Part shown: positions 12,001 through 27,000 of the stretch, piece by piece | Layout of the letters: each line of letters begins with the position of its first letter | Position numbering within the stretch: the first letter of the stretch is position 1 | Origin: Acanthaster planci | Lineage: Eukaryota; Echinodermata; Asteroidea; Valvatida; Acanthasteridae | Assembly (NCBI RefSeq): GCF_001949145.1 | Contig: NW_019091477.1 | Coordinates: 599,900-663,899, forward strand | Reading direction: 5' to 3' | Length of the DNA stretch: 64,000 nt | Notes under the pieces: model-generated | The model's input: the letters and a program-made list of their open reading frames with translations, nothing else | Told to the model about the DNA's origin: nothing | The model's database searches: none | Position numbers and translations under genes: made by a program

Positions 12001-15000
12001 GACACATATGTGACACTTGTGTAGCACAGAATATTTAAGAGTGGAGAAGAATCTAAAAAGTGAATAAAATCCTAGCCAAAACCTTACATACATTGTCAAA
12101 ATCGCTCTCACAAATTTTTTCTGTCCAGATTAAAAAAAATTTAACTGACTCATTGTGATCCGGAAGTTATTGCGTGTTTAGAAATGTACGTGTTTGCAGT
12201 AATTGTATGTTGTGGCACATTAGACAAGGAGGTCAACTTTGGGACACACAGATCAATGGAGACGTGAGCTTGGAATCCAAGAGTGATACCACATGGGCAC
12301 TCTTTGCCCACATGCTTGAAGCTATGGACGGCAACAAGGTTGTACCAGTTAACTGTTTGCAGTCCTCCTTGACACCCCGTCAACCTCAGCCGAACTGCCT
12401 GGCTAAAAAGCGAAAATCGATGCCAGTACAGGGTTTCCACAGCCTGGAAAAGTTGTGGAAAAAGTCATGGAAATTTGTTTCCGTTTTCCAGGCCTGGAAA
12501 AGTCATGGAATTTGGTAAAGATGACCATTAAAAGTCAAGGAAAAGTCATGGAATTTTTCAAACACTGTGTGTGATTTTCTATTCTCAGAAATAAGCGCAT
12601 AGAATGTGTGATTGTATTTGCAACTTAATAGGTCGAATAGTCCAAGAAGTTGTGTTATTGGGTCATGGATTTTCATAATTAGGTCTCGGAAAAGTCATGG
12701 AAAAGTCATAGAATTGTCCTTCGGGTGCAGGAAGCCTGCAATATTACTGGTTTGCAGAAAGCCCTCTGGGATCTTTCCATTGTTTTATTTTCCTGTGGCC
12801 TCAGTATTTGAAAGCCAATTTCTTTCCCTTCCATTTATTGGAATTCCCAGTATCTTTTTACACAGCGTCCCCTATGGTAACTCTGTCAGCCTTCTGTCGA
12901 GTCTGCTCCCCCCCCCCCCAAAAAAAAAGAGAAGAGAAGGGATCTGTCAACTGCAGAGCGTTTGCTGTGCAGCTGTTTCCCCCAGCCGGGGCCACGCTTC
13001 ATTTGTTGAATAATATGCCGAGAGGTCAGAGGTCCAATTGAAATCTGTGATCACTCCTTAAAAAAAAGAAAACAGGTGAACTCAGATTACACCCTGAAGT
13101 CACCTAGGTGTCGTGGCTCAATTCCCCTTGTGGTCTCAACACCTCATGAGTTGGGGGGAAGAGGACTTTATATCCCCGCTCCAGGGTGTTATTTATGCAT
13201 TCCCTTGTACCTGTACATCTGTTACACCGGGTTTAATGGATGCAGGAATTTCAGAATTGGTCCTTGCTGAAACCGGGAAGGAAAAGCGATGTGGGTGTTG
13301 AAGACGATGGGTTTTAAACTAAAGCTTCGTGCTCTCTTTTACCGCTGCAATTTCAATCACTTCAGGCCCCTTTGACACTTCAGGCCCCTTTGACACTTCA
13401 GGCCCCTTTGACATGTTTTTTAACCACTTGGAAAGGAAACAAAAATAAACCGTATAACTAATGTTAGAGCTGTTGGTAACATGTTCTGACCTATAGCTTT
13501 TCCATGCAATGGTTGTTTCTCCGGTTTTTCCATTCACTCCACAACTATGCCATGCCAAAGTTTTTTTTAAAGGGTTTTCGTAGAGTGTACATTTGTGTAA
13601 ATTCCTCATTGTGTGGGTGGCTTTCCATTTGCACGCTTGCATGTTAAGCAACAATTTAGGATGGAACCAGGGTTGCAGTTTTCCAAGAAAAGTGTTGAGT
13701 GCTTTACGAAAGCCTTAAGCTGGACTCGGAGGGTTCAAATCCCATCTATTGTAACATCTTACCTTTTCCTTTGGACCTATAGAAAGCCTGCATTGCTCAT
13801 GCAGCACTGAAAAGGGGTATTTTTTTTTCAGCCGACGACGTAGGATTTATATTTTTCTTTCAGGCGTGTGTGCCGTGACCACAGTATTTTTTACCATGCA
13901 TTATTCTAGCAATTTGTCAAGAAGTGGTTGGAATTCTTTTCACCTGTTCCGGGGGTCGCCAGTGGCCGAATTTTCCTGGTGCCATTATCCCACGTTGATT
14001 TATCATGTCGGCTTCCAATATCTCTGCCTGGATTCCTCTGTCAAAAGGTTCCTTGGGGTCCTCAGGGGAAAGGGGACCCCGAGCAAGAAAGGAAGAATGA
14101 GGGAGAGACGGAGGAGTGTGATTACCGTTGCACTGTATCTATTGGTTACCTTGTGCTATGGTTGTCTTCCCAATGTACACCGTACACAGAAATTGGGTTG
14201 AAAATGTGGCTTATCCTTAAGAAGCCAGAGGTGTTTTTTTTTCTTTTTTTCCGTACATCGAAGAGACACATATTTGTAAGGTACACATTCATGTACATAT
14301 AATTGTAAAAATACATTAGTAGATTAGTTTGATAGTTTGTTTGTCAGTTCCAAACATTATCGTTGATTTAGGGCTTTGTATATGCATTTTTTCTCTGGTA
14401 AAGAAAATGAAGGAAAAAACCTGATTGAAATGTTCGCCCATTTTTTAGGTGACACCTGCAACGTGACAACTGTATGCGATGAAAGGAAGTGTTTGTTTCT
14501 TTAGTAATGCTGTCGAGCAGTTGAAGTGGAATTAATTATTTAAGCACAACCAACTGAAAAATGAGCTTATTGGAGTGGCTCACAGCGAGTTGCAGGGGGA
14601 GAGGACTCCGCAACATCTCTGCTGTTCTGTGCCTGATCATTGTAAAACTTGATCTGCATGTGAACTCGTTCAGTACACAGAAGTACAAGTATGTGGATGT
14701 ACATTTGTGAACTTTCAAATAAACCCGACATTTGTGTAAGGCTTCGTTGTTATCGTCAGTTAAAGTTTACCGTCTCACACCGTTGGCCCATGCGGTGAGC
14801 ATGTCCAGCACATCACTGGGGGAAAGACATCTTGGGTTGACCTACCTCAAAAAACGAGCAAGACTAATTATAAAATTTGAAAAAAAACCCCAAAATTTGA
14901 CAGTATCGGAAAAAATGTCTCGGGAGGGGGGGATGGATTTCGACCCCTATTCGTCTCGTAAGTGTGACGCCACTTTAGTTTAAACAAGGCCCGCTGCACA

Positions 15001-18000
15001 TGAAGTTACGTGCATTGATCACCGTTTACATGGAACCATGGAAGTTAACCGGAAATTAACGCGCAACTTCAGTGATCGTCCAATGGGAGCCTGCAAATTG
15101 TGGCACGCCTGCCTTTGTGACAAAGTCTCTCACGAACCGGATAGGGTTATTGAATGACTCACTGAAAGATTCTCAGTGCCACTTGCAAGCCGCTCACTCC
15201 CCTTCCTCCTACCCTAGTGGCCCTCCCCCCTCTTCTTTCCTCACGCCCCACCCCCAAAAGGGGTCCCATCCAAAACCGTTTGCCCTCCTTACCACATTTC
15301 CCCAGCTGCCACTCCCAATGCCGTGCAATGTCTTCAGCCAAAGCTCGGGTACAAAGCCACTTAAAAATCACTCCATAATAATTATCGCCCATCCAGTCGA
15401 CCGGAGAATGCGGCAGCTATGCGTGGTATCCTGAACGAGAAATAGCCGAGGCCGATGATGCGGAGGTTTGGGGGGGGGGTGTGGGGAGGGAAGACCAAGC
15501 ACACATCAATCTCCTCGCTGCTCAGCCAGATCTGGCCTACCGTCTTAGCCGTGTGAGTTCGGGTCAGTAAACAGACACGCTGCACTTCAAATGAAGCATC
15601 AGTTGCGGAAGTGGGGCAGAATATGTCGACCAGCCATAATTTCACCAAATGTTACTACATGTAGTCTTGCACCGATACAAGATAATTCATTCGTGTGCTA
15701 GCTTAATCTTTCTTGGGGGGCTTGAAGCTTGAGACAAGCAGTAACAAGCACACCATCTTTTGCTTGTGTCACCGTAGTTCGTCCATCACAGAATTCAGGG
15801 TCCAGTTTCCAACTTAGCATGCAGTTATTGTTACATGAACCCGCTAAACAAGACTTCAGTGAATAGTGTCTGGTACTCCGCCGAGTCTGGCTTGGCCTGC
15901 TTATCTTTGTGGAACTCGTTTGTTTTTTTTTTCCAACGAAGTACCTCTATGAAATTAGAGCCATGTTCTACACAGTGCTCTTACATGCACATGTGTATGT
16001 ACTTCCAGTTGAAGGTTGCATTGCCTACCCCTCAAGCAGAAGAATGCTGGCTGGCAGCCTGGCACTAGGCAAGCCATCTTCTCCACTATTAACGTACCAA
16101 CCTCCCCCCCCCCCCTCTATCCCTCTTCTCATCCATCGCCCATCCATCTCTATCACAAATGACGGTGTCCTGGCCTGGAAGAGTCTTGTGGAATGCCCCC
16201 CCTCCCCAACACTAGTTCCCCCCCCTGCATTCTTGCTGAGTGGTGGTCCCAGCACGGTTTGTCAATCTGGATCACCCAGTCCACATGGCCGATCAAAGTG
16301 GAGAAGGAAAAAAAAAAAAAACAAGGGTCGGAATGTCCTCACTATTCCAAATATTGTGATGGATGAGGGAGATAACTTGCTGCGTTCTTATCCCCTTGCA
16401 GTGATGCCACTATCTCCTGTCAAGGGCTCAGAGACTGAGATCTTACTTACCTGCTCCATATTTTCAACATCAAAAGTTTACGCCTATATTTTGAGCCATT
16501 CCCCCAAAATACAAACTCAATTTTGAAACTGAAGAGTCAAGACATTATGAGTTGGCACATTAAAGAATGAATAAATAGATTATTTCATTACGAGTAAATA
16601 ATAATCAATAATCAACACTAAATCAGTGAATTTTTTTTCAATCAGTGTTCACAATGGTAGGGACGTTTTTTTTTCATCCTTTGTTACACGAAGCCTTCTG
16701 ATGGGATGCATCCCGTGGCTGGGCAGAGCAAAGTACGTGTACTTTTAAAGACGGTGTTCGTTGGCAAAATGGAGATGGGAGGGACTCTGAAGTTCTAAAT
16801 ATTTTTCTTATTGGGGCAATTACGGCAGAACAGGTGTGGTTCATCTTGAACATTCTCAGATCCTTCTAAGTCCAAAACTTTGTAAGAACTTCGTAAGATT
16901 CAGAAAAGAAAGTAGATCCTAGTCCCTCATGGTTGGCATGGGCGCCTGATGCCCCTTGAAACGTGAAGTATAGTATTAAGAATGTGCCGTGTAGGTTTCC
17001 TGCACTGTGGAAGATAGTGGCTGATTCAGGAAGATCGGTAACGAGAATTTCTCCAAAAGTGCAAGTTAATACAGTAATTTGCTCTCAGTTTTGGCGTACA
17101 TGTAAATACCCCGTAGGAAGGCCTGAGCGATATTTGGTAGGATCTAAATGTGTAGGCTGAACCTGAAATTTCATTTGCGGTTATTTAGCGGGCAGATCAC
17201 TCCTTGATCCAGAGTGACCTACAGGTGCACACATAAACCATCCCATCTGGACACTTCCTAGGCGCTTTATTACTGGTCTGTCATAAGTGGCCTGCATGTG
17301 TAAATAGCCCTGGGATATGTGCCTTGTTAAAAGCAGGTTGACTGGGTCTCTGGACACACCAGCCACATTATTGACACACTGTACCTCTTGTGCTGGCTGG
17401 TTAGGTATTTTTGATGACTCCACTGTCACCCATGATATTGGGGGAACAGGATGTCTTTTAGGAAGGTCCTCTTCTCCTACCCTGGTCTCGGTTTCTAGCC
17501 TAGTCTTGGTTTCAAGATGTTGTAAGAGTTGAACCTGCCACCATGAGAGGGCGCCCAGTGGCTGCCTGTCTGCCTGTTTCTACATTTTTATAATACATTA
17601 TGTTATGACGACTGTACGAGAGGCCCACTTGATACGCAGAAACTTCTCCATAGACATAAACCAGCACATACTGGTGTCATTCCATGTACATGGACATGGA
17701 TCCTACCCATGCATTTCTATTTTGTACTGTGAGAATGTAGATGTGTTTTTCTCCAATTTTTGATATGAAAATGTTAGACTGTTGTCCTTTTTGAAAGAAG
17801 ATGGTTCTTGCTTTTCCTGATGTGCATTGGTCTTGGGATTTGGTTCTTTTCTTTTTGCTGTTGCGGAGTACAAAATGCCGTAGACCAAGCTTCCGAACTG
17901 CTGAGAACGCAGAAAAACATATTTCACGGGTACATTGTAGATTGTAGGTTGCTCACATGAAGTCGGGAGCTAGAAGATAGTCTTGTTAAGGTTTTTCCTG

Positions 18001-21000
18001 GTTTTTTTTTTTTATACGTGGGATACTGAGGCTAATATTTGTACAGTCGGAAATCTGCTTCTTCAGGTCATTAAAAGTTATGTCCAGTGCACAGGGGTGA
18101 GATTTTTGCTGGATTTTTGCTGGATTTCCAGATTTTGGGAAACATAGTCAGCATGTACTGACGTTTCTACTCGGCACAGCATTGCCAGAACCAGAAGTAA
18201 TATTTTCCAAATTTTCCCAAAATTGGGCAGGGTAATGCTATTGCCCAAGCTTGCATTCTCCCTCTCTGGATTGGCATCAATTCTGACTGGTATCCCAACC
18301 AGTCCACATTGATGGGCTATCCCCATCTAAGTACTGGCCACCGTTTACAAAGCAAATAAAGACACCCTTTGAGCTGTCAATAGTAGCCCAACAATCATCC
18401 AGGAGGGGCTGTTGGTTTTAGGTAAGGCCCCCTTGTAATTTAGACCCCAGGTGCTAAACTTAGCTGTTTACAGTTACATTCATAGGCGCTGTAAAGAGAG
18501 TTTGCTAATCTTTATCATGGAAAGGCCCCCCATGTTGTAGTCAGACTGCTCTTTGGCACAGGTAGGGGCACCAAGCCGTAGACATTTTGCAGTCGAAGAG
18601 AAGGCATTTTGTTTCTGTTCCCTGTTGAAGTACTGTCTGGTCATAAAGTCGGTAGCCATGCACAAACGGTAATCGCAATACGGGCAATTCACAATAGCGC
18701 GCCTGGAAGAGTAGCCAATCACAACGCGCGAAATCTGTCGACCCTTTCCAAATATGCATTGGGTCAACAGATTCCGCGCCTTACGATTGGCCAACGCGTT
18801 GCAAACTAGTGGAGCCGCACGATGGTGAAAGTTAACATTGTGAGCATTTTGCAAGGCAAGGGATCTGCAAAAAATTTTCCCCCTTTTGATCTGATAGGAA
18901 AATCAATGAAAAACATTTCGTACATGGTAAAAATCTCTTCCTTCCTATGGAAAAGTTGTTTACATTTTGTGAATGAAGGTGAATACCCTGGGAAGAGAAA
19001 ACGTGAAGAGAGGTTATGTATGGTTCTGTACTTGAGGATAAAAGCTATAAGCTGCACAAGTTGTATTAGGCTGCGGCGCAGGTTTGATCGCCATTTTGGT
19101 GAGAAACCACGCACAGAGGTTTCATCATAAGTTATTGCCTTGACCCCCCCAATTGTAATGGCTTCTTTTTAATTATCGGCAGTCTACTTGTATCACCCGC
19201 TGAACAAGAACCAGAACGGCACTGGTGACAATGACAGGGTTGACGACGCACATGTGCATGCCACGGTGAGGCTTATATGCGGTGTCTCTCTGACAGTTTA
19301 TGAAGTGCCGTTTTACGGTGCTTTGAGGCTTCATATTCCAACCGATGACTGCTCAGTTCATTGCATTCTTTATTTATTTTGTGTTCTCACAACGTGCACT
19401 GCCATGTTTTCATGGATGCTGCCAGCTTTTTTTTCTGAAAATGCCCTTAAAAATTGTCTAAAAATTTATGGGGGAGGCATATATTTATATCATATGTACT
19501 ATGCACCAATATTCATAAATGACATCCATCCATGCATTTACATGTACACACATACATACTTGTTGCCAGGTTACTTAGTATGTATGAAATTTAAACTTTA
19601 TGGGGACCAAAAACATGACAATTTTTGGTCCCTACAGCCCATGTGAAAGCTGCCCATGTACGTGTACATGTATGTGTGCTGGAACAGCGTGTACATATTT
19701 CACTGACACTGAGGCCGAGATTTGTCAGGATTTTTCCTGATTTCAGGATTTTGTTTTCATCAGGAGTTTCCTGATTTCAGGATGTTTCAAACAGTCCCTT
19801 TTACAATCTGGAAAATCCCGAGTTTATCACGACAGTGTTTAAATGTATAACAGTTGATGTCGAACACAAGAAATGGGGATTTAGGGGTGCCTTTTTACAT
19901 CCCACTCTGCTGAGGGGCTGTCAGAACCTGCAGGTATCATTTTGTGAGTTTTTCAATTTCCTCTGATCTCACCCTTATGAAATGGAGACATTGGCTTGAA
20001 ACAGACATTTATCAGACTAATTTGGGTTCCTGATTTGTGTACGTGTGATAGGCTTCTGGATGTTGAGCAAACCCTGCCCGGATGGTGGTAGAGATGCCCT
20101 TGAGCAGGACACCTCTCTGCAGTTGAACTTCTTCCCACAATGCCCCGGTACAAAGTGACCCCTCCATGATGACAAGTTCTTGATGATGCATTGAAATTTT
20201 GGGAATCATTCCCAGCAATGTACCGATACCAGCCATAGGGCCATGAAGGAGTGAAATCTAGTCCATTCTGTCCAGACTTTAAACCCGGAAGTTCCCTGTT
20301 TTGTTGTGTTTGCAATTTTAATTTTTTTTTCTTAATTTTTTGGGGGAGATGCAGGCAGGGTACCATACATGATTACACACTGGGGCCTGGGTGCGTTTGT
20401 GTTTTAAAAACAGCTGCTGGTGTGCACCTAGGAGCATGTGAAAGTACCCATCCAAACCACACTTCTCTCACGCTTGACTGATAGCGCTATGTTGGTATGC
20501 CAATTCACAGCGTGTCCTCACTTATGTTTGTAATTACTACGGGGATAATCAACAAATATGCCAGACATTCTACAACGTGGCAATTGCAATTATGTCCCCA
20601 TGCAATGATGCAGGCCCTCTGTGCACGTTTTCAGACATGGAGGGCCTGTTGTAGATGCATGCCACACCTCTTACATGTTGACTGGAATCAGCAGACATCT
20701 GTAGTCCCTCAGTTTACCCCCAGAAAATCTCACAGTAATGCCCGTTTTATCTTGAATCATCTTATTTTCCATTCTGGAGGAAACCAGTGGTAAATTCTAC
20801 ATGCTTCCATATTTACATTAATATGTACCGTATGTCAAATACCATGCATATGTACTAGTAGCCAAGCCAAACCTTCCTCACTCTTTCTGGATCTTTTTAA
20901 AGCCTTCTGGTGGATTTCAAAGGGTTTGGGGAAGATTTTGCAGGATTGAGGAAGGTGTACACCGCGCAGTGTTATTTACGTGGGGCTTGGTGCCTACTCT

Positions 21001-24000
21001 AGAAGTCCAATTGTAAACACTGCAGTTGGTTTCCTATATTTACAGTGGTAGGTTTTGGAAGATTTGGGAAGGTTCCCAGCAAAACATTCACACGGATTGG
21101 TTCTGTCACCTTTATCATTCACGGGCTACCTGAGACTTCAGAAGACTGTCTACGCCTGCGCCTTTAAGTAACAGCACAATGTTTTGTCCTTGGGTGTCCA
21201 ACATTTTTATCTCGCAGAATTGAGCGGGGATTTTATTCCATGGGAGGCAGCATCAATAAAAAAAAAAAGAGATCACTTGACACTTGTGGCATAATGGGCC
21301 GGCAAGGCCCCCTCCACTACACAGCCGCAAATAAAGAGGATCACCCCCAACAATAGAAGGATAAACAGAAGCCTAAGACTAAGAGGCACCCAGTCACATA
21401 CAAACTCACCACCCCTCTCCTGTGATGGGATTTGGGTGGGGTATACACTTGGAAGTCTCTGCCAGTGTTTTGAGGATCGTTTGAAAGCCAATTAGCCAAA
21501 TACTTTAACGTGAGCCTTACATTTTTGTTTGCTCGGAGCATCCTACAGTGTACACCTGTCTGTGTCACTGATTTGCACGGCTGTAAAGTATCAGCGGTGT
21601 TTTCCATACTTTGGGAGTTTTTTTTTTTCAGTTTGTAAGTTTTTTCCTGTAATCAGTTTTAACATTTCCCACTTTAAATGCATGGACCAGTAGTTGTAGG
21701 AAGAGTGTTGTCTCCGCAACTGATGCGTTGCCAAGTAACAGAGATCCAGCATGGAAAGCAATTTCCAATTCTTGTAAACAAAGCTGCCGAGGATGAAACC
21801 TTCAACATCTACTCTTCTAGGCCCCATTTCAATCAAACCAGTGGAGAACAGCAGAAAAGCTACTTTCTTTGTTCCGTGACCTTGACGTTCGACTCTGTGG
21901 TGTACATACATGTACATGTACATTGGACTGAAGTTGGCACTTGGTGCTGCCCCCTAAAATGTACACACACTTTTTTCCCCCCAGTTTCCACCAGCCAAAA
22001 CCTTCAGGTCCCTTCCACTGGTTGGTTTGTCAACCGAAGCAGGGCTTGCAGTAGACTGTTCAGAGCATCTGAAAAGCAAAAACAGATGAACCAGCCAGAT
22101 CCTGTTCAAGGAGATGATTTGAGGGAGAAGAAGGAGAGGAGATTTCCCCTTTAAAACCAGGGGGGGGGGCCTGGAGGGCATAATAAACCCGGCTGGCCAA
22201 TTTGTCTGGACACTTCAGGTGTCACACATCTGTGTTACTGGGGGGGGGCCTTGATCACTGAGGAGGAATTTAGTCCTACTCCTTCCTCCCCCTCAAGACT
22301 TATCACTGAGCCCTCTCCTCTCTGACCTGATTACTTCCATGGCATACGTTTCACTCTATATTTCAACAACAATAAATTAAAAGTTCTGGGAGATGCCTGA
22401 TCAGTTGCATGCCTGCACTGTGTGTCCTAACCTTTTTTTTTTCATTGAGTGAAAGTCACTGGTCATCGCATTTGCTTTTCACAATTTATTTACAAGAACG
22501 CATTCAGAGAGAAAGTCTGCCATCTACAGATCTGGACACGACCCCTAGACCCCTACGACAGCAGTATCCCATCAGGCTGATTGAGACAAATTCCCAAGGC
22601 TGATCTGATTGCATTTAATCTGAACCCAATCATGGGCTGACCAAAAAAAATAATAAAATGGTGATAACTAGTACAGGCAATCCAAATTGTTGACAAGCCA
22701 AATTTGAAGGCCTTGAGGTCACTCCTGGTGTACCTTGCATTGGGGTACACCACACCAATTCAAGCTTCCCTTGAAAAACAGTGTAAAAATCAACCAAGTC
22801 CCTGGGCCAAATGACATGTAAGCCGACAATACTGGGACTACTCAAACGAAAAATGAATTTATCGTCTCGTCCCTCATCTTTCTTTTTCTATTCAATTTTT
22901 GATGGGTTAGATAACTCACGTGATTACATTTTTAGAGATTCACACCAGAGCAAACTCACCTTCTGAAAAGTGACAGTCCTCAAGCCTGCAAGCTTCCCAT
23001 TTTGAACTATAAGTTCTTCGACTCTGCTCTCAGATGGAAACCCCCCCCCAAAAAAAAACAGGTAGTTGGCTATATTTACACAATCCCACCATATTTTTTT
23101 GGGCCAAATAATCTCCTTTTTTTTCAAAAGAAACTTTCATGGCACTTTTCATGTTAATGAGCTTGGCATGAATTATCACTTGAATTAGTGTGATGTAGCC
23201 ATTGTATGGTACTTTTTCAGTGGCAGGGTATTAAATTATTCAACGGAATGGACTCCTCAAAGTTGTTGCGTGGTCATGCATACGTAGTTCAGAAATCGTC
23301 AGAATTTGGCCTCTAAGAGGGCTCACATCTGGTCTGGTCTACTTGACTAGAGCTCAAAACGAGAGATGAGAGTTTACCTGAACAGGAGCTGCACTGAAAA
23401 GTAGAGAAATAGTTTCGCAGGTCAAATGGAAAATTTATAGTTGCAAAGATTCAAGGTGTGTTCTTGTGGGATTTGAACCACAAACATGTCAGTCACTTGT
23501 GGAGATCTCCTGCTTGTCACCAACTGAAATCATTAGATTAAGCTGGCTTTTTTGGTGAATACCTGTTACCGCTTGGAAAGGTTCAAGCAGGGTAAACTAT
23601 ATGTACAAACATACAATACTGAATAGGACTTGTATTAAGTTACAGATTGGCATTACTGCTCCAGGAACGAGATTCCATCCTTTTGGCCTAATTTGTCAGT
23701 TCGTGTTTCATTTCACATAATTAGGAACCCAAACATTGAATCATCTTGCGTTGCTTATCCTGATATGCCCTAAGTTAAGTTTTTTTCTTATGCTCTTGAA
23801 AAAAAATGATGTTCTTAGTTACCCCGTGAGAATCAGTGGATTTATGTGCGTAGATTTCCCTACCATCTGGGTACCCATCCCCTCTAAATCGGTCTCCCCA
23901 CAATCTGGAAGTAATTCCTGGCTCCCCGATCCATCCAGCCTGGCCAAACCAGAAGGGGTGAGAAAAGAAGAGAGTACAGAGAGGGAAGGGGGGGGGAAGA

Positions 24001-27000
24001 AACGAACAAGGTGAGAGACTGAGAGAGAAATATGGAATATGACAGGTCTCTGTCGTCACCTCCCACCCCTGGGGCACTGGCAATCGAATCTGTTCAAATC
24101 CCGGGGCTTTACACAAAGACTCCCGTGTTTGATCCGCCTGGCCGTTACTCAAAGGGCTGTGGAGGATTTGGAGTAATTGACGTGTGATGACAATATTTTT
24201 TTCCCCCTTTTTTCTGTTTTTTTTTTTTTTTTTTTTTTTTTTCTTCTCGGCTCTCCCGGTTTGACAGAGCCCGATACATGACAAGGCGGTGAAAAGCTCC
24301 AGTCTTTCCTTCTCTTTTTCTTTTTCTTTTTTTTTCAGTCCAGCTGTAGAAATGTAAACAATAATTCCTTTGTATTGTCTTACGTGCAAATTGCTAATCA
24401 TGGGCCCATGTGTATGCACCGGGTTTGGTCATGGGTTGTATTTTAACTGCTGCAGAACGAGATTGTTTGTGTGTTCTAGCAGGATGCAGATGGCTTTGTC
24501 GTAATTGCGGACCTGCAAACAGAGACGTCCGAGATGTGCAATTTTTTCGGGCCGACAACTTTAACTGCGATACACGAAGTTGCTTTTTTTTTTCATTGCC
24601 TTTAATTGTCTGGCATTCGGTGTGCGTCATCCAGGGAGGTCATAAATAAAACCCAAAGTTTACAGATATTTGGTATAAATTTTAATTCTCCAGTGTGCTC
24701 CCGTCGTACAAGAAAAAAGTCTCTTTTTTGTGAGCAGCTTTAACCTGTTTTCCATATTACTCCAGATGGTTTGGAAATACAAGCTTCACCTATGCCAGCT
24801 TAGATTTTGTGATATATGCTCTGTTTGTGGAAGTTCCCCTTTGTGTCAGCTGTACAGGGGAGTAACCTTTAGCCTGAGTTGCGTGGTCTTTAGCCTGCCT
24901 TCCTGCAGGAGTCTGCGTCAAACTTCAAGTTGGAGCAACTTTTTTCAGCGGGGAGATTTCTCGCCGCTTGTTTTCACCGCTGTAGCTGTTCACTTCCTTC
25001 ACGGTGCAAAGGTTAATTGAAACTTTGGTGTGCTGTCTGCAACACAACACTAAGCATGATGAAAAGTTTACGTCAGAGAGTCTTGCTAAATTTTATAATC
25101 CTCATACGTGTAGTTCTTCGTAGCTCTTGACATGAAGGTTACTGAACAAGCAAATCAGTCCTTCCTGCCCGGTTGACAGACCTCGGTCACGGCAAAGTCC
25201 CAAATATGAATATTTCGGGTTTTTTTTTAAATACCTATCCATTGAGAAAGAGTTGATTATTTAAGTGTCCCAGTAAATGTTGGAACAATTTATTTATATC
25301 GTTTGAAAATAGCTGGTTTCCTTATGTTTGCAGTCAACTTGGTAGCGAGCTGGACCTGTGTACCAGTCAACACGATGATCAGGATCTGTGTAAAACTTGT
25401 CCCTTTTCTTGTTATCCACAACTTTCAGTTTGATCATTTCAAATGCCGTTGACAATTCTGTGGTGATCTTTGCCAAAACCTCCCAAATCTGAGGATCCTT
25501 GACCCTGGAAATCCCTCCACAGAATTCTTCCTGATTGATCAGGTGGCTTCTCCGGCTTCACCAACAAAGCCTTCAAGCTTTCAAGTCTCACCCGTTGTCC
25601 TCCCTCAACCAGGAAGAAATTTACGGAGGAAAAAAATCATAATTCCCCTGTCGTTGTTGTATCAGACCTTTTCTTTTTCTCAGGCTCACATTGGCCTCCC
25701 CCCCCTGGCCCCCGAGAATCCTCCATTTGTTAACCCGCTCGTCATTTAGAGTCACCCCCTAGTAAATGTGTCCCTGCTGCCGTAATTGGGTGAGATTTAT
25801 TGGGCAGCTGCAGTCGCCATATATTAGTTATGACAGGCACGATGCTTTGGCTGCGGTAATTATTGATGAAAGATAACCGCTTCTGTTTTCCAGGTCCCAA
25901 TTGTGGATTTCTGGTTTCTTTCTTTCTTTCTTTTTTTTTCAGGGTTGTTATTATTGCCGGGGCTTTCTAATTTTAGTGGGGCTGTCATTGCTATCTGGTC
26001 TGGTGGATTGTCCGCCGTAGTTAAACTTGTTTTGCTGCAATAAAGAAAATGTTTTAGATTGGAATGCATCGAGGAAACACAAGCTTGACTCTCAAAGAAA
26101 AAGAATTAGCTTTATCTGAAGTCAGCGAAATAGGGCACACCTTCATTAAAACTTTAAAAGAGATTTAATGGCAGCCCGGATTTTCCTTTCTAGCTTTTTG
26201 TATATTTGAACTCCAACAGAGCAAGCAGATCATCAGTTTCAGGCAAAAACCTAAAATATGGGGGCTTGTGTATGGATGATGTGCGTGCACAGTGTGTACA
26301 TGTGTGTGTCCACTACATTGTATTTTTGGACTGGAAAATTTGTAATCGACTCATGACACAGAAGGAGTGGAAACGTTTTTTGAGTGTTTGGAAGGGTTAA
26401 AGTACATGTCACTTTGGCCTAAGGAATGATTTTATTACCTTTGTAACAGGCAAATGGCAAACAAAACAGTGTTGAACACTGGTTGGCTCTTTTCCAATGA
26501 GACTTCAAACACTTTTCCATCCTCATGCGGTGACTCTGACTCAAGGGACTGGACTCAGTGTGCTCATTTTCAAAAGTACTCGAGTGCACCTGTGGTTTTG
26601 TTCTTAACTCTCTTCTGTTCTTGTACTAGTTGTGTCTAAAATGCACTCAGCCACAACTCTGTTGGAGAGTAAGTTATTTTGAGCGCACAAGTTACATGTA
26701 CCTGTATGTCGACGTGCACTTGTCGTCCGCTTCTGGCATCGGTCCTCTCCCCAGAATTTGAGGGAGGGGTCGTGGACAGAATGGATGGGATAACTTTATT
26801 TACTTGTGTAGTTCTATTCAGTTCATATATTCCTGTCTCCATTCACAGGAAGATGCCATGATTATCAATGAGATCAAAGACGACCTGCAGTCAGAGTGCT
26901 CCAAGTTTGGAGAGGTCAAGAAAGTCCTCATTTTTGATGTAAGTTTTGGGAGGTGCTCACCGAAGGAAATACTTGTATTGAAGACCGTCCTGGTGATGAT

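Larger units (their letters stand above)
10250..26848 (+). other. HTATSF1: HTATSF1 intron 5 (16.6 kb)
   Basis: GT/AG borders (gtgagt, cattcacag), phase 0. It is 12 to 50 times longer than the other introns of the gene. It contains a TTAA-bounded element, small tandem repeats, AAAAGTCATGGAA-type repeats, one palindromic MITE copy, a tRNA-like B-box fragment and long homopolymer runs (poly-T 24217-24242). The open frames I examined are low-complexity; I found no convincing nested gene on either strand. Confidence 0.85.

Noticed and set aside
15909-16526. 205-codon plus-strand frame
   Set aside because: Pro/Ser-rich product of C-runs and poly-A, without family similarity.
23775-24419. 214-codon minus-strand frame
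   Set aside because: Dominated by poly-Lys from the poly-T tract and K/E runs; no domain or splice context.
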